DNA of 64,000 nucleotides from Rhizobium lentis (GCF_014200175.1 NZ_JACHBD010000002.1:186001-250000), one strand, 5' to 3'; shown: positions 1 through 8,007, numbered from the stretch's first letter. A program made the numbers and translations. Notes: a model not told the origin generated them from the letters alone.

Positions 1-234
1 CACCGCCTCTTTCAGGCGGCGGCGCATACGGTTCCGTTCGACCGCGTTGCCATGTTTTTTGGTGACTGTAAAACCGACGCGGGCTTGGCTGTCGGGTTCC
101 CTCCGGTCGAGAACTTCGAGGAGGAAGAGGCCGCCGCGGCGTTTTTCGCCTTCTCGGACAGCGAGAAACTGCGGGCGGCTTTTCAGCCGCCCGACAGTGT
201 ATTTCTGTTCTTTGGTCGTCAACTCGCCCGCCAT
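1..234 (-). CDS. rnpA: Ribonuclease P protein component, partial (C-terminus beyond left edge)
   Basis: Protein subunit of RNase P, which binds the catalytic RNA and helps mature tRNA 5' ends. The 78 visible codons start at an ATG at 234-232 preceded by GAGAAGAG. They end with the family signature: [10 protein letters not shown] at about residues 51-60, followed by the basic RNR-type segment [14 protein letters not shown]. The usual length is about 110-130 residues, so roughly the last third lies outside the window. It sits directly downstream of rpmH on the same strand, the standard bacterial rpmH-rnpA pair, and is probably cotranscribed from the promoter upstream of rpmH. Confidence 0.95.
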   Translation of the reverse strand, partial: MAGELTTKEQKYTVGRLKSRPQFLAVREGEKRRGGLFLLEVLDRREPDSQARVGFTVTKKHGNAVERNRMRRRLKEAV

Positions 235-256
235 CTCTTCTCGGGCAACCCGGCCC

Positions 257-391
257 TTAAGCCGAAAGACGCTTGCGGCCCTGCGCGCGGCGGGCAGCGA
301 TGACCTTGCGGCCACCCTTCGTGGACATGCGCGCACGGAAGCCGTGGCGACGCTTGCGAACAAGCTTGGATGGTTGGTAGGTACGCTTCAT
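257..391 (-). CDS. rpmH: 50S ribosomal protein L34
   Basis: Small basic protein of the large ribosomal subunit. The 44 codons read [18 protein letters not shown] and end in RKRLSA, a textbook L34 of normal length. It lies 22 bp upstream of rnpA on the same strand, the conserved arrangement that couples ribosome and RNase P synthesis. A near-consensus promoter lies about 110 bp upstream. Confidence 0.98.
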   Translation of the reverse strand: MKRTYQPSKLVRKRRHGFRARMSTKGGRKVIAARRAQGRKRLSA

Positions 392-810
392 TTATTTAAA
401 CACCGCGGAGTGCGGCCCTTCTTGAATTTGCATAGTGCAAGGAGCGTTGTTTTTCGAACGGGCTGACCATAGAGGCCTTGGGTGACCGGACGTGCGGCGG
501 CTTATACGGATGAAGGCCGCAAAAGTCAATTATACCGGATCATTTCACAGGCAATGCTGACCGGCGCGCGGTTTTCGCACATAAGTGTTAACAATCCTGC
601 TTTGCTCCAGAAGGTTGTACTTTGTCGCTGCCGGGATGAAAAGCCTTAGTTTTCAGCGATTTGCGTCTCTGAATTGAGCCGGCATTATTATTTTTTTGTG
701 GTCATAATCGTAAACATTAGAAATCCAACTTTAAGGAATTCCGCCGATAGTCCGATGATCGGCTGGGAATTTGCTTTCCAGGCAGTTTTGGGTTGCTAGG
801 AGGCACTGCA
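392..810. other. Intergenic region between rpmH and the chemotaxis receptor
   Basis: Divergent 419-bp spacer. It holds the rpmH promoter (501-529) and the rpmH leader, and is AT-richer than its surroundings around 685-735. No convincing promoter for the receptor gene, RNA gene or small coding frame was found. The receptor ribosome binding site is at 798-803. Confidence 0.6.
501..529 (-). promoter_or_regulatory. Promoter of rpmH-rnpA
   Basis: On the minus strand, TTGACT (plus positions 524-529) is separated by exactly 17 bp from TATAAG (501-506), a housekeeping-type promoter. It would give a leader of about 100 nt before the rpmH start at 391. Confidence 0.75.
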
Positions 811-2808
811 TTGAAGATCCGGGGGAAAATTAATCTGCTCGTTTGCGTGATGGGCGCGGTAGCGCTTTTGATTGGCGCAACGGCATTGTCCGCCATGCGC
901 GAATACAGCCGCAACCTCACAGCCTACGAGCAGGCGGCCGGCCGCGCGTATGCCGGCGAGCGCCTCAACCGTTTCGTCACCGCGGTCGTCATGGAATCCC
1001 GCGGCATCTATGCGGCCAAGACAATCAAGGATACGCCGAATTTTGCCAAGGGGCTCATGGCCGCCTTGGACGAGATCGACAAGGTCATTGCCGGCTGGGC
1101 GCCGCTCGTTCCCGAAAGCGAGAAGGCCGATTTCGCCAAGCTCGTCGCCCGCGCCGCCGAATTTCGCACCTTCCGCATGGAAACGGCACGGCTTGGTACG
1201 GAAGTCGGGCCCGAGGCGGCCAGCCAGCAGGGCAACAACGAAGCCAATCGTGCCAACCGGAAGGCTTTCCAGGCGGAAATCGACGCCGTCGTCACGACCG
1301 ACAAGGCAGCGCTCGAGGCGGTCGACGCCGAGATCGAAAGCTTCCGCTCCTGGGTTCTCATGCTCGTCCTCAGCATTACCGGGATCGGCATCGCGATCGG
1401 CATCGGCATGGGCTTCTATATTGGCACCAGCCATCTCAGCCGCCCGATCAAGCGTGTCACCCACGCGATCAAGGAGGTCGCAAACGGCAATTTCGACGCC
1501 GAGGTTCCCTTTGCCGGTCGCCAGGACGAAATCGGCGAGATGGCCGCCGCGGTCGCGGTCTTCAAGGAGAATGGCCTGGCCGTCAAGCGCCTGAACGCCC
1601 AGGAAGCGGCGATGCGCGCCAAGAGCGACGATCTGCAGTCCAGCATGTCGGTCGTCGTCGCCGCGGCTGCGGCCGGCGATTTCAGCCATCGCATCGACAA
1701 GGATTATCAGGACGAGAACCTCAACCAGTTCGCCGGCAACATCAACACGCTGCTGTCGAGCGTCGATGCCGGCATCGGCGAGACGCGCCGCGTCATCGCA
1801 AGTCTTGCCGAAGGTGACCTCACCCAGATGATGAACGGCCGCTTCCAGGGCGCCTTTGCCGAGCTGCAGCAGAATGTCAACAACAGCCTCGTGACGCTGC
1901 AGGCGACGATGCGTGAAGTGCGCGAGACGACGGAAGCGATGAACGGCAACACCGCCGAGCTGCGCAATGCCAGCGATGATCTGTCGAAGCGCACCGAACA
2001 GCAGGCGGCCGCCCTCGAACAGACCTCCGCCGCGCTCGATCAGATCACCGCCGTCGTCCAGAATTCCACCGAGCGGGCGCATGAAGCCACCGTCATGGTG
2101 TCCGAAGCCAAGGAAAATGCCGGCCGTTCCGGCGTTGTCGTGCGCAATGCCGTCGAGGCGATGGGCCGCATCGAACAGGCCTCGCGCGAGATCAGCCAGA
2201 TCATCAACGTCATCGACGAGATCGCGTTCCAGACCAATCTTCTGGCGCTGAATGCCGGTGTCGAAGCGGCGCGCGCCGGTGAGGCCGGCAAGGGTTTTGC
2301 CGTGGTCGCCCAGGAAGTGCGCGAACTTGCCCAGCGCTCGGCAACGGCCGCCAAGGACATCAAGGCGCTGATCACCAAGTCGGGCGACGAGGTGCAGGTC
2401 GGCGTCAAGCTCGTCCAGGCGACCGGCGAGGCCCTTTCGGAAATCGGCACCCGCGTCATCGCCATCAACGATCATATCCATTCGATCGCCACCGCCGCGG
2501 TGGAGCAGTCGACCGGCCTCAAGGAAGTCAACACCGCCGTCAACCAGATGGATCAGGTGACGCAGCAGAACGCCGCGATGGTGGAGGAAACGTCCGCCGC
2601 CACCCACAGGCTTTCGGCCGAAGCCAACGGGCTCGTGCACCTCATCGCCCGCTTCAAGCTGTCGGATGGGGCGGCACCCGTGGCGCTCGTCCGCAACGAG
2701 CCGCACCGGCAGCCGGTCGCCTCCCCCGCCCGCCGGGCGATCGCCAAGGTCGCCCGCGCCTTCGGTGGCAATGCGGCCGCAGCCGAACAGAGCTGGGAAG
2801 AGTTCTGA
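811..2808 (+). CDS. Methyl-accepting chemotaxis protein with two HAMP domains and a C-terminal tether
   Basis: Transmembrane chemoreceptor that controls CheA through CheW. The TTG at 811 is chosen as start because AGGAGG at 798-803 lies 7 bp upstream; an in-frame TTG at 793 would place that site inside the coding region. In the 665-residue product, TM1 is about residues 7-30, the periplasmic sensor about 31-180 and TM2 about 180-206. A HAMP domain follows (about 207-260), then a second HAMP-like unit (about 285-368). The signalling hairpin has the tip motif EIAFQTNLLALNAGVEAARA at about 471-490. The last residues, SWEEF, match the xWxxF pentapeptide that tethers CheR/CheB to high-abundance receptors. 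The ligand cannot be predicted. A strong terminator follows immediately, so it is monocistronic. Confidence 0.92.
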   Translation: MKIRGKINLLVCVMGAVALLIGATALSAMREYSRNLTAYEQAAGRAYAGERLNRFVTAVVMESRGIYAAKTIKDTPNFAKGLMAALDEIDKVIAGWAPLVPESEKADFAKLVARAAEFRTFRMETARLGTEVGPEAASQQGNNEANRANRKAFQAEIDAVVTTDKAALEAVDAEIESFRSWVLMLVLSITGIGIAIGIGMGFYIGTSHLSRPIKRVTHAIKEVANGNFDAEVPFAGRQDEIGEMAAAVAVFKENGLAVKRLNAQEAAMRAKSDDLQSSMSVVVAAAAAGDFSHRIDKDYQDENLNQFAGNINTLLSSVDAGIGETRRVIASLAEGDLTQMMNGRFQGAFAELQQNVNNSLVTLQATMREVRETTEAMNGNTAELRNASDDLSKRTEQQAAALEQTSAALDQITAVVQNSTERAHEATVMVSEAKENAGRSGVVVRNAVEAMGRIEQASREISQIINVIDEIAFQTNLLALNAGVEAARAGEAGKGFAVVAQEVRELAQRSATAAKDIKALITKSGDEVQVGVKLVQATGEALSEIGTRVIAINDHIHSIATAAVEQSTGLKEVNTAVNQMDQVTQQNAAMVEETSAATHRLSAEANGLVHLIARFKLSDGAAPVALVRNEPHRQPVASPARRAIAKVARAFGGNAAAAEQSWEEF

Positions 2809-2834
2809 ACTCCGACCCTTCACGCGTCTTCGAG

Positions 2835-2859
2835 CGCCGCCTCCGGGCGGCGTTTCTTT
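2835..2859 (+). terminator. Rho-independent terminator of the chemoreceptor gene
   Basis: Perfect 7-bp stem CGCCGCC / GGCGGCG (2835-2841 and 2846-2852) with a 4-nt loop, followed by TTTCTTT. Confidence 0.85.
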
Positions 2860-2923
2860 GTGACGACATGACGCTGATCGCAAAGATTTGAAAGCGGAGC
2901 CTGTTGGTCTAATATAAGGCTCC

Positions 2924-2973
2924 AGAGCATGATGCCGAAAAGTGTAAGCGGTTTTCGGACGACATCATGCTCT
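2924..2973. repeat. Dispersed intergenic palindrome of rhizobial type
   Basis: AGAGCATGATG (2924-2934) and CATCATGCTCT (2963-2973) are perfect 11-bp inverted arms. An inner pair CCGAAAA / TTTTCGG (2935-2941, 2952-2958) is offset by a 4-nt bulge. I recognise this element as common between genes in rhizobial genomes. No second full copy was noticed in this window. Confidence 0.7.
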
Positions 2974-3016
2974 AGCGGGTGAGGGCGGCGCATGCCGCTA
3001 GTCGGGCGAGACTCAA

Positions 3017-4537
3017 ATGCCGGTTCGAAACCAGGGCGACGATCCTTCGGCACACATCCCGGCGGCCGGCGAGGCCGCCAAGGGACGGTGCCCGTCTGTC
3101 GGCATGTTCGGCGGATTGTCCGGTAAGCTGCTCTGGCTCACCGTCTTCTTCATCATGCTCGCCGAAATCCTGATCTTCTTCCCCTCGGTCGCCAGCATGC
3201 GCATGCGCTGGCTGCAGGACAGGCTGAACACGGCCGCCGCCGCCGCCATCGTCATCGATGGGCTGCAGCCGATCGAGCTGCCGCGCGCGCTGCAGAAGGA
3301 GACGCTGGAGGCGACCGGCACCAAGGCGATCGTGCTGCGCAAGGAAGGCACCTCGCGGCTTCTGGCGACAACCGACATGCCGACCTCCGTCGACGAATCC
3401 TATGATCTGACCGATGTGCCGCCGCTGACGGCGATCCGCGACGCACTCGACACCCTGATCTTCGGCGGCAGCCGCATTATCCGTGTCTATGGTCCTGTCG
3501 GCGAAACCAAGGTCGGCGTCGAGGTGGTGATGAAGGACCGTCCGCTGCGCACGGCGATGTTCGCCTATTCACGCAACGTGCTGCTGCTGTCGGTGCTGAT
3601 CTCGCTGTTTACGGCGACACTGATCTTCTTTGCGATCAACCGCCTCCTTATCGGCCCGATCCGCCGGCTGACCGGCAGCATGCAGCAATTCTCCTCCGAT
3701 CCCGAAAACCCGGCCCATGTCTATATCGGCGACGGCGGCCGCGACGAGCTGGCGGTCGCCGGCCGCAATCTCACCTCGATGCAGATGGAGCTGCAGAAGA
3801 CGCTGAAGCAGCAGAAGAACCTGGCAGCGCTCGGGCTTGCCGTTTCCAAGATCAATCACGACATGCGCAATATCCTGGCTTCTGCGCAGCTGATGTCGGA
3901 CCGGCTGGTTGATGTCGATGATCCGATGGTCAAGAGCTTCGCGCCGAAGCTGTTACGCACCATCGACCGGGCGGTCGGTTATACCACGGAGGTGCTGTCC
4001 TACGGCAAGGCGAGCGAATCCGCCCCGCGCCGCCGCCATGTCCGACTGCTGGAGCTGACCCAGGACGTCAGGGACATGCTGGCGATCGATCCGCACAGCG
4101 GCATCGAATTCATCGAGCAGTTCGCTGCCGATCTCGAGGTCGATGCGGATGGCGAACAGCTTTTCCGGATCATTCACAACCTCTGCCGCAACGCCCTGCA
4201 GGCGCTGACCGCGCCGGGAGAGGGCGGCCCCGGCGCCATTCGCCGCATCACCGTCTCCGCCCAGCGCGTCGGTAGCGTCGTCAGCATCACCGTGGACGAT
4301 ACCGGTCCCGGCATGCCGCTGAAGGCCCGCCAGAACCTGTTTGCCGCTTTCCGCGGTTCGGCCCGTTCCGGCGGCACCGGCCTCGGTCTCACCATTGCCC
4401 GCGAACTGGTGCTCGCCCATGGCGGCACCATCGCGCTTGTGGAAAAACCAACGGTCGGCACCCAGTTCCGCATCGAAATCCCCGATCGCCCGGTTTCGCT
4501 GGACGATTACCGGAACCGGACGCACGGCGAGAAGTGA
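3017..4537 (+). CDS. Orphan membrane sensor histidine kinase
   Basis: Two-component sensor kinase of 506 residues. TM1 is about residues 38-58, a periplasmic sensor about 59-187, TM2 about 188-208, then a HAMP-like linker. The phosphoacceptor helix contains SKINHDMRN with His281. The ATPase domain has an N-box (RIIHNLCRNALQAL), G1 (DDTGPGMP) and G2 (GGTGLGLTI). All catalytic motifs are intact, so the kinase should be active. No response regulator gene is adjacent: upstream is the chemoreceptor, downstream a tRNA. Partner and signal are therefore unknown. GGGCGAG before the ATG at 3017 is a plausible ribosome binding site. Later in-frame ATGs at the membrane segment cannot be excluded as starts. 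Confidence 0.88.
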   Translation: MPVRNQGDDPSAHIPAAGEAAKGRCPSVGMFGGLSGKLLWLTVFFIMLAEILIFFPSVASMRMRWLQDRLNTAAAAAIVIDGLQPIELPRALQKETLEATGTKAIVLRKEGTSRLLATTDMPTSVDESYDLTDVPPLTAIRDALDTLIFGGSRIIRVYGPVGETKVGVEVVMKDRPLRTAMFAYSRNVLLLSVLISLFTATLIFFAINRLLIGPIRRLTGSMQQFSSDPENPAHVYIGDGGRDELAVAGRNLTSMQMELQKTLKQQKNLAALGLAVSKINHDMRNILASAQLMSDRLVDVDDPMVKSFAPKLLRTIDRAVGYTTEVLSYGKASESAPRRRHVRLLELTQDVRDMLAIDPHSGIEFIEQFAADLEVDADGEQLFRIIHNLCRNALQALTAPGEGGPGAIRRITVSAQRVGSVVSITVDDTGPGMPLKARQNLFAAFRGSARSGGTGLGLTIARELVLAHGGTIALVEKPTVGTQFRIEIPDRPVSLDDYRNRTHGEK

Positions 4538-4660
4538 CGGAATTTCAGCCGGCGCGGCCGCAAACAGGCAAAGACGCGATTTTTTCAGAAATGCTCTTGC
4601 ATTGTCCGAAAGGACCCTTTAGAGGATCGCCCACGCAAGCGGCACCGCCGCTTCTGCCAC

Positions 4661-4737
4661 GCACCCGTAGCTCAGCTGGATAGAGCACCAGACTACGAAT
4701 CTGGGGGTCAGGAGTTCGAATCTCTTCGGGTGCGCCA
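4661..4737 (+). tRNA. tRNA-Arg (anticodon ACG)
   Basis: A 77-nt cloverleaf. The acceptor stem GCACCCG pairs with CGGGTGC; the D arm is GCTC-AGCTGGATA-GAGC. The anticodon stem CCAGA/TCTGG holds loop CTACGAA, with ACG at 4695-4697. The T arm loop is TTCGAAT. The discriminator G and CCA are encoded. Confidence 0.97.
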
Positions 4738-4886
4738 TTCCTTTTTCATTATCTGCATTCCGCATGGCTCCTGAACGGTAACGACATCTGGTGTGCTCTC
4801 CGCCGGGTCGCGACCAGACGCTGCAGCTCTTCCGGTCCCTGCTGAGGAGCTGTGCCCGGTAACCGATGTGAGCGGAGGAGTTTGTC

Positions 4887-5542
4887 GTGACAATCTCAGA
4901 CTTATTGACGGTCTACAACCGACATCAATTCCCCTTGCCGGATTTTCAGAACGGCGGTGAAATCAGGTTCACCGGCGCTTTGGTGTCGGCATTGCTTGAT
5001 CGGTTTACAAAACCAGGAGACGCCGTCTTCGATCCCTTTGTCGGCTTGGGAACGACGTTCTTTGTCTGCGAGCAGAGGGGCAGGCTCCCTTATGGGATAG
5101 AAGCCGACCGGCAGCGATATGAATGGGTCAGGGAACGCATCACGGCAAAGCATCATCTCATCTGCGGCGATAGCGCCGAGCTGGCAGCCTTCGATCTTCC
5201 CGAGATGGATTTCTGCATCACATCGCCGCCATACATGCCCCATTGGCACAAATGGAACCCGCTTTATAACGGCGATCCCGATTATGACGGCTACGATATC
5301 TATTTGAAAAGATGCAGGAAATATTCGGCCGGATCTGCCAACGCATGAAGACGAACGCCTACCTAGTCGTTCAGGCCGACAATCTGACCAACGAACAAGT
5401 CTCTCCCCTTGTCTGGGATCTGGGACGAGCTTTGTCAGAGGTCATGACGCTCGAAGGGGAAATCATGGTGAATTGCTCTGAAGCAGAGGAAAGCGGCAAC
5501 CGCTTCACCCAGTGCCTCGTGTTCAGGAATACGGGCGGATAA
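4887..5542 (+). pseudogene. DNA (N4/N6) methyltransferase, frameshifted near codon 141
   Basis: The first part (4887 to about 5310) starts at a GTG with GGAGGAG at 4874-4880. It carries the SAM-binding motif DPFVGLGTT (about residues 49-57) and the catalytic TSPPY motif (about residues 112-116) of amino-methyltransferases. After YDIYLK the reading frame runs into unrelated codons and stops at about 5348. Homologous-looking protein resumes one frame over, from MQEIFGRICQRM at 5312 to the stop at 5542. Adding one A to the A4 run at 5307-5310 would restore a single protein of about 218 residues, so this is a one-base deletion or a sequencing error. The gene lies 150 bp downstream of tRNA-Arg with no recognisable restriction partner. 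Calling it a solitary methyltransferase is inference. Confidence 0.7.
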
Positions 5543-5585
5543 CAAACTTGCCAAGACGTGGCGGCCCCAAGGCAGCGAAGCAAAA

Positions 5586-6011
5586 CTATTGAGCGGTCGG
5601 GAAGTCTCTCTCAAAGGCTTCCCTTTCTCTCTTCCCGAACGCGGATGAGTAATAGCCACTGCAGATCAGATAAGAGCACTCATCCGGATTGCCCATTTGC
5701 CAACCCGGCAGGCAGGTTACGACTCGCTGGAATTTTTCGTTGCAAAGGCCGTGGTTTGCCAAGAGCCGCGGCTCGTTTCCGAAATACGCGCTTATGGCTT
5801 TCTGGCGAGTCCATGCAGGAACGACTTTCCAATCAGCGGCGCCGCCTTCAGCGCTGACATTGCCGGTCGCACAGAGCGACCAATTGGAAATCACGATCGG
5901 CTGATCGCAGGCAAAAGCCTGGACGGTGCTTCCCAGCAAGATCGAAACCAATGCCAGCAGCCGCTGGCCATAGACCATCGCGCCCTTCTCCCTCATGCCG
6001 AACGTTTGCAT
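5586..6011 (-). CDS. Exported cysteine-containing hypothetical protein
   Basis: No family recognised. From the ATG at 6011 (GGAGG 5 bp upstream) or 5978 (GGGAGAAGG upstream), the protein has a signal peptide with hydrophobic core LLALVSILLGSTVQAFA and likely cleavage after AFA. A mature part of about 100 residues follows. Six cysteines and several tryptophans in the mature protein suggest a disulfide-stabilised periplasmic or secreted domain. It is convergent with the broken methyltransferase. The function is unknown, and the alternative start changes only the N-terminal signal region. Confidence 0.6.
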   Translation of the reverse strand: MQTFGMREKGAMVYGQRLLALVSILLGSTVQAFACDQPIVISNWSLCATGNVSAEGGAADWKVVPAWTRQKAISAYFGNEPRLLANHGLCNEKFQRVVTCLPGWQMGNPDECSYLICSGYYSSAFGKREREAFERDFPTAQ

Positions 6012-6093
6012 CCTGGCCTCCAACCGCGTGCAATGACCTGTCACCGTCCGACGGGATCAGGTGACATCAAAACGACTAAGATTATTTTCCTAG

Positions 6094-6145
6094 TTCATGG
6101 AACGTTCTTACGCTAGATTGCTCCCCATTGCAACCATGGAATGTT
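6094..6145. promoter_or_regulatory. Possible operator: repeated CATGGAAYGTT upstream of the two-gene unit
   Basis: CATGGAACGTT (6096-6106) and CATGGAATGTT (6135-6145) are 11-bp direct repeats 39 bp apart. The first overlaps the inverted repeat GTTC-ATG-GAAC (6094-6104). They lie just before the small gene at 6148 and could bind a regulator; this is inference. Confidence 0.35.
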
Positions 6146-6147
6146 GA

Positions 6148-6276
6148 ATGTCGAAGAATATTGTAGCGATTGGCGATGTGGGCGCCTGGGTCCGCCGTCC
6201 CCTTCGCAGGTATGAAAAAACGAGTTCTTCCGGCGTCTCCCGCAAGGACGTGCTGGCAGCCAAGGTGGGGGTCTGA
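6148..6276 (+). CDS. Small 42-residue ORF coupled to the winged-helix-like gene
   Basis: ATG at 6148, stop TGA at 6274-6276, which shares bases with the next ATG (6276) in a TGATG overlap typical of translational coupling. The peptide begins MSKNIVAIGDVGAW and ends RKDVLAAKVGV. It is basic in the middle, with no signal peptide or membrane segment and no recognised family. The codon choice resembles neighbouring genes, but the ribosome binding site is weak. It could be a genuine small protein, a leader peptide that controls the next gene, or chance. Confidence 0.45.
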   Translation: MSKNIVAIGDVGAWVRRPLRRYEKTSSSGVSRKDVLAAKVGV

Positions 6277-6863
6277 TGGCGGAATTCAACCCTCGTGACA
6301 AGAGCCGTACCAGTGCCGGCAAGACGCGGTCGCTCGTGCGCAAATATACCAAGCCGCCGAGTGGGAGTGATGACGGCAGCCTTCGCTGGCAATGGTTGAC
6401 GATCCAGCTGCTGGAATCGCCGGCGTTCACCTCACTGAGCGCCAATGCCAGCCGCGCCTTCTTCCGCATCATCATCGAGCACACCGCGCACGCCGCCCTG
6501 GCAAATGGCAGGCTTGTCGTCACCCATCCGCAGTTCGTTTCCTATGGCGTCACCGGTGAATATGTGGCCGATGCCCTCGACGAGCTGGACTATAAGGGCC
6601 TGATCAAGGTCCGCCGCGGCCGGGCGGGCAGCGGTGTCGCGCATCCGAACCTCTTCACCCTGACCTTTGTCGGTGACCATGAAGGCGCTCCGCCCACGAA
6701 CGATTGGCGGCGATGCACGGCGGAGAGATGCCGGAATTGGTCGGAGGTCGACCGCAAGCTTGCCGCCGACAAACGCAGGCGGGTCGGCCGAAAGAAAAAA
6801 GCGCCACTTCGGGATCCCGAAATTCCCCCGCTTCGGGATCCCGAAATTCGCCGCGCCTCGTGA
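6276..6863 (+). CDS. Conserved hypothetical protein, probable helix-turn-helix DNA-binding protein with a repeated C-terminal tail
   Basis: Protein of 195 residues. The N-terminus is basic (MAEFNPRDKSRTSAGKTRS). The middle, about residues 45-130, includes RAFFRIIIEHTAHA and YVADALDELDYKGLIKVRRGR; its pattern fits a winged helix of replication or regulatory proteins, but I cannot name the family firmly. A Lys/Arg-rich segment (DKRRRVGRKKK) is followed by an exact tandem peptide repeat, LRDPEIPP-LRDPEIRR, encoded by two copies of a palindromic DNA unit. AAGGTGGGG at 6262-6270 may serve as ribosome binding site. It overlaps the small ORF upstream by 1 nt. A role as a regulator or replication-type protein that binds its own repeats is inference. 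Confidence 0.6.
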   Translation: MAEFNPRDKSRTSAGKTRSLVRKYTKPPSGSDDGSLRWQWLTIQLLESPAFTSLSANASRAFFRIIIEHTAHAALANGRLVVTHPQFVSYGVTGEYVADALDELDYKGLIKVRRGRAGSGVAHPNLFTLTFVGDHEGAPPTNDWRRCTAERCRNWSEVDRKLAADKRRRVGRKKKAPLRDPEIPPLRDPEIRRAS

Positions 6864-6922
6864 GCGGTCGGGGCGAGGGAAGAGGCAATGATTTCAATGC
6901 CCCTACCAATTTCGGGATTCCG
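6807..6922. repeat. Tandem palindromic repeats inside the 3' end of the gene, plus an inverted third copy
   Basis: CTTCGGGATCCCGAAATTC occurs at 6807-6825 and again, identical, at 6831-6849, a 24-bp period. Each unit contains the palindrome TTCGGGATCCCGAA. A third partial copy, AATTTCGGGATTCCG (6908-6922), lies in inverted orientation beyond the stop codon. Confidence 0.8.
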
Positions 6923-7085
6923 CAGTGCTATATAGATTTTGGTGGGGAACTCCTCATGAGTCCGCAAGATAAGACAATGATCTCGCGGAGCAGTAGCCTG
7001 CTGCCGGCATGCCTAGCTTCGCGCAACCTTGCTGGTGTATCCGCGAGCGTGACGATGTTTGACGCGCTTTCGACCGGAGGAATGC

Positions 7086-7406
7086 ATGGCGATGGGAATT
7101 TTTCGGGCTCTGGGCGCGGCGGCGATGTTGGCGGTTCTTGCCGGCTGCATCGACCATGCCAATGACCCGGTGCTGCTCGCCGTCGGCGTGCCGGTCAACC
7201 CGCCGGCCGTTGCACGCGGCATCTGCATGACTGACGGCAATGCCATGTATGACGAGGCGAAGCGCCAGTATGAGCTGCGCGCGCAGCTGACGGGATATGC
7301 CCAGGCCGATGCGCTGGAAGCCGAAACGACGGCACGTGCCGCCGCCCACCGGCAATATGTCGCCTGCCTCTCCGGCCAAGGCTACCGCACATTATACGCG
7401 AATTGA
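7086..7406 (+). CDS. Small lipoprotein of unknown function
   Basis: The ATG at 7086 is chosen because GGAGG (7076-7080) is 5 bp upstream. The product is about 106 residues, with a type II signal peptide ending in the lipobox VLAGC at about residues 17-21. The mature part has two further cysteines (GICMTDG and VACLSG) and an Ala-rich helical centre, and ends RTLYAN. Lipidation and envelope location are well supported by the motif. No functional family is recognised. Confidence 0.75.
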   Translation: MAMGIFRALGAAAMLAVLAGCIDHANDPVLLAVGVPVNPPAVARGICMTDGNAMYDEAKRQYELRAQLTGYAQADALEAETTARAAAHRQYVACLSGQGYRTLYAN

Positions 7407-7597
7407 GAACAGAGAATTCATATTTACTTGCCAGCGCCGTCGGTGCGCTTCGCCTGATTGCGACTTTTCACAAATTCTCGCGGTAAGGTCACGCCGGATC
7501 GCCTGCAATCACGAGTTTTGGAAGCTGCGCGTGATGGCGGAACTCCACTCGCCGCAAAGGCATTTTCTTGAGGTAAATCCACGAAGGAGGGTTTATC

Positions 7598-7969
7598 ATG
7601 AAGATATTCAGCCTTGTCCCTTTGACCGCCGCCCTCGGCACCCTTGTCGCCCTCGCGGCAATCCCGCCGGCTGAGGCCGCGCCCGTTCCCACGCTTCGGC
7701 CGGCCATCATCTCTGAGGCGAAAGCAGTGCAATATAAGGCACATGCCGGCACCTGGCACGGCTATCGGGGCTATGCCGCGGAACGCCCCGGCACCCGCCG
7801 CCATTCCGATGGGTATTGGTATCCGCTGGCCGCCTTCGGCGTCGAGCCCGGCGCGACAGCCTCGGTCATCCGCCAGCCCGTCAACAGGCCGGCGGCTCCG
7901 ACAATGTGCAACCCTACGTTTTCAGGATCGATCGGTCCCGGCAGCATGCCCTGCGATAACGGCTATTGA
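7598..7969 (+). CDS. Exported hypothetical protein
   Basis: Protein of 123 residues behind a strong ribosome binding site (AAGGAGGG). The signal peptide core TAALGTLVALAAIPPAEA ends with a likely cleavage site at AEA-AP. The mature part is rich in Gly, Tyr, Arg and Pro (WHGYRGYAAERPG, DGYWYPLAAFG) and has two Cys near the end (TMCNPTF and PCDNGY). Its C-terminal pattern resembles the small exported protein at 8124, so the two may be related. A terminator follows directly. Function unknown. Confidence 0.72.
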   Translation: MKIFSLVPLTAALGTLVALAAIPPAEAAPVPTLRPAIISEAKAVQYKAHAGTWHGYRGYAAERPGTRRHSDGYWYPLAAFGVEPGATASVIRQPVNRPAAPTMCNPTFSGSIGPGSMPCDNGY

Positions 7970-7985
7970 GCCGGCAAAGGAAAGA

Positions 7986-8007
7986 GGCGGCGATGAGCCG
8001 CCTTTTT
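7986..8007 (+). terminator. Rho-independent terminator
   Basis: Stem GGCGGC / GCCGCC (7986-7991 and 7997-8002), loop GATGA, then TTTTT. It ends the exported-protein gene at 7969. Confidence 0.85.

Noticed and set aside
796..2883. A 695-codon open frame on the minus strand opposite the chemoreceptor
   Set aside because: It is a mirror of GC-rich codon usage in the real gene: the protein has no domain, and the plus-strand frame has complete receptor motifs.
5300..5320. Programmed -1 frameshift in the methyltransferase
   Set aside because: The site TTG AAA AGA is not a good slippery heptamer (re-pairing on GAA would mismatch) and no stimulatory structure was seen. A one-base loss in the A-run is simpler.
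4661..6100. tRNA-Arg as the attachment site of an integrated element
   Set aside because: No integrase gene and no second copy of the tRNA 3' end were seen in the following kilobases. The accessory character of the region remains only suggestive.
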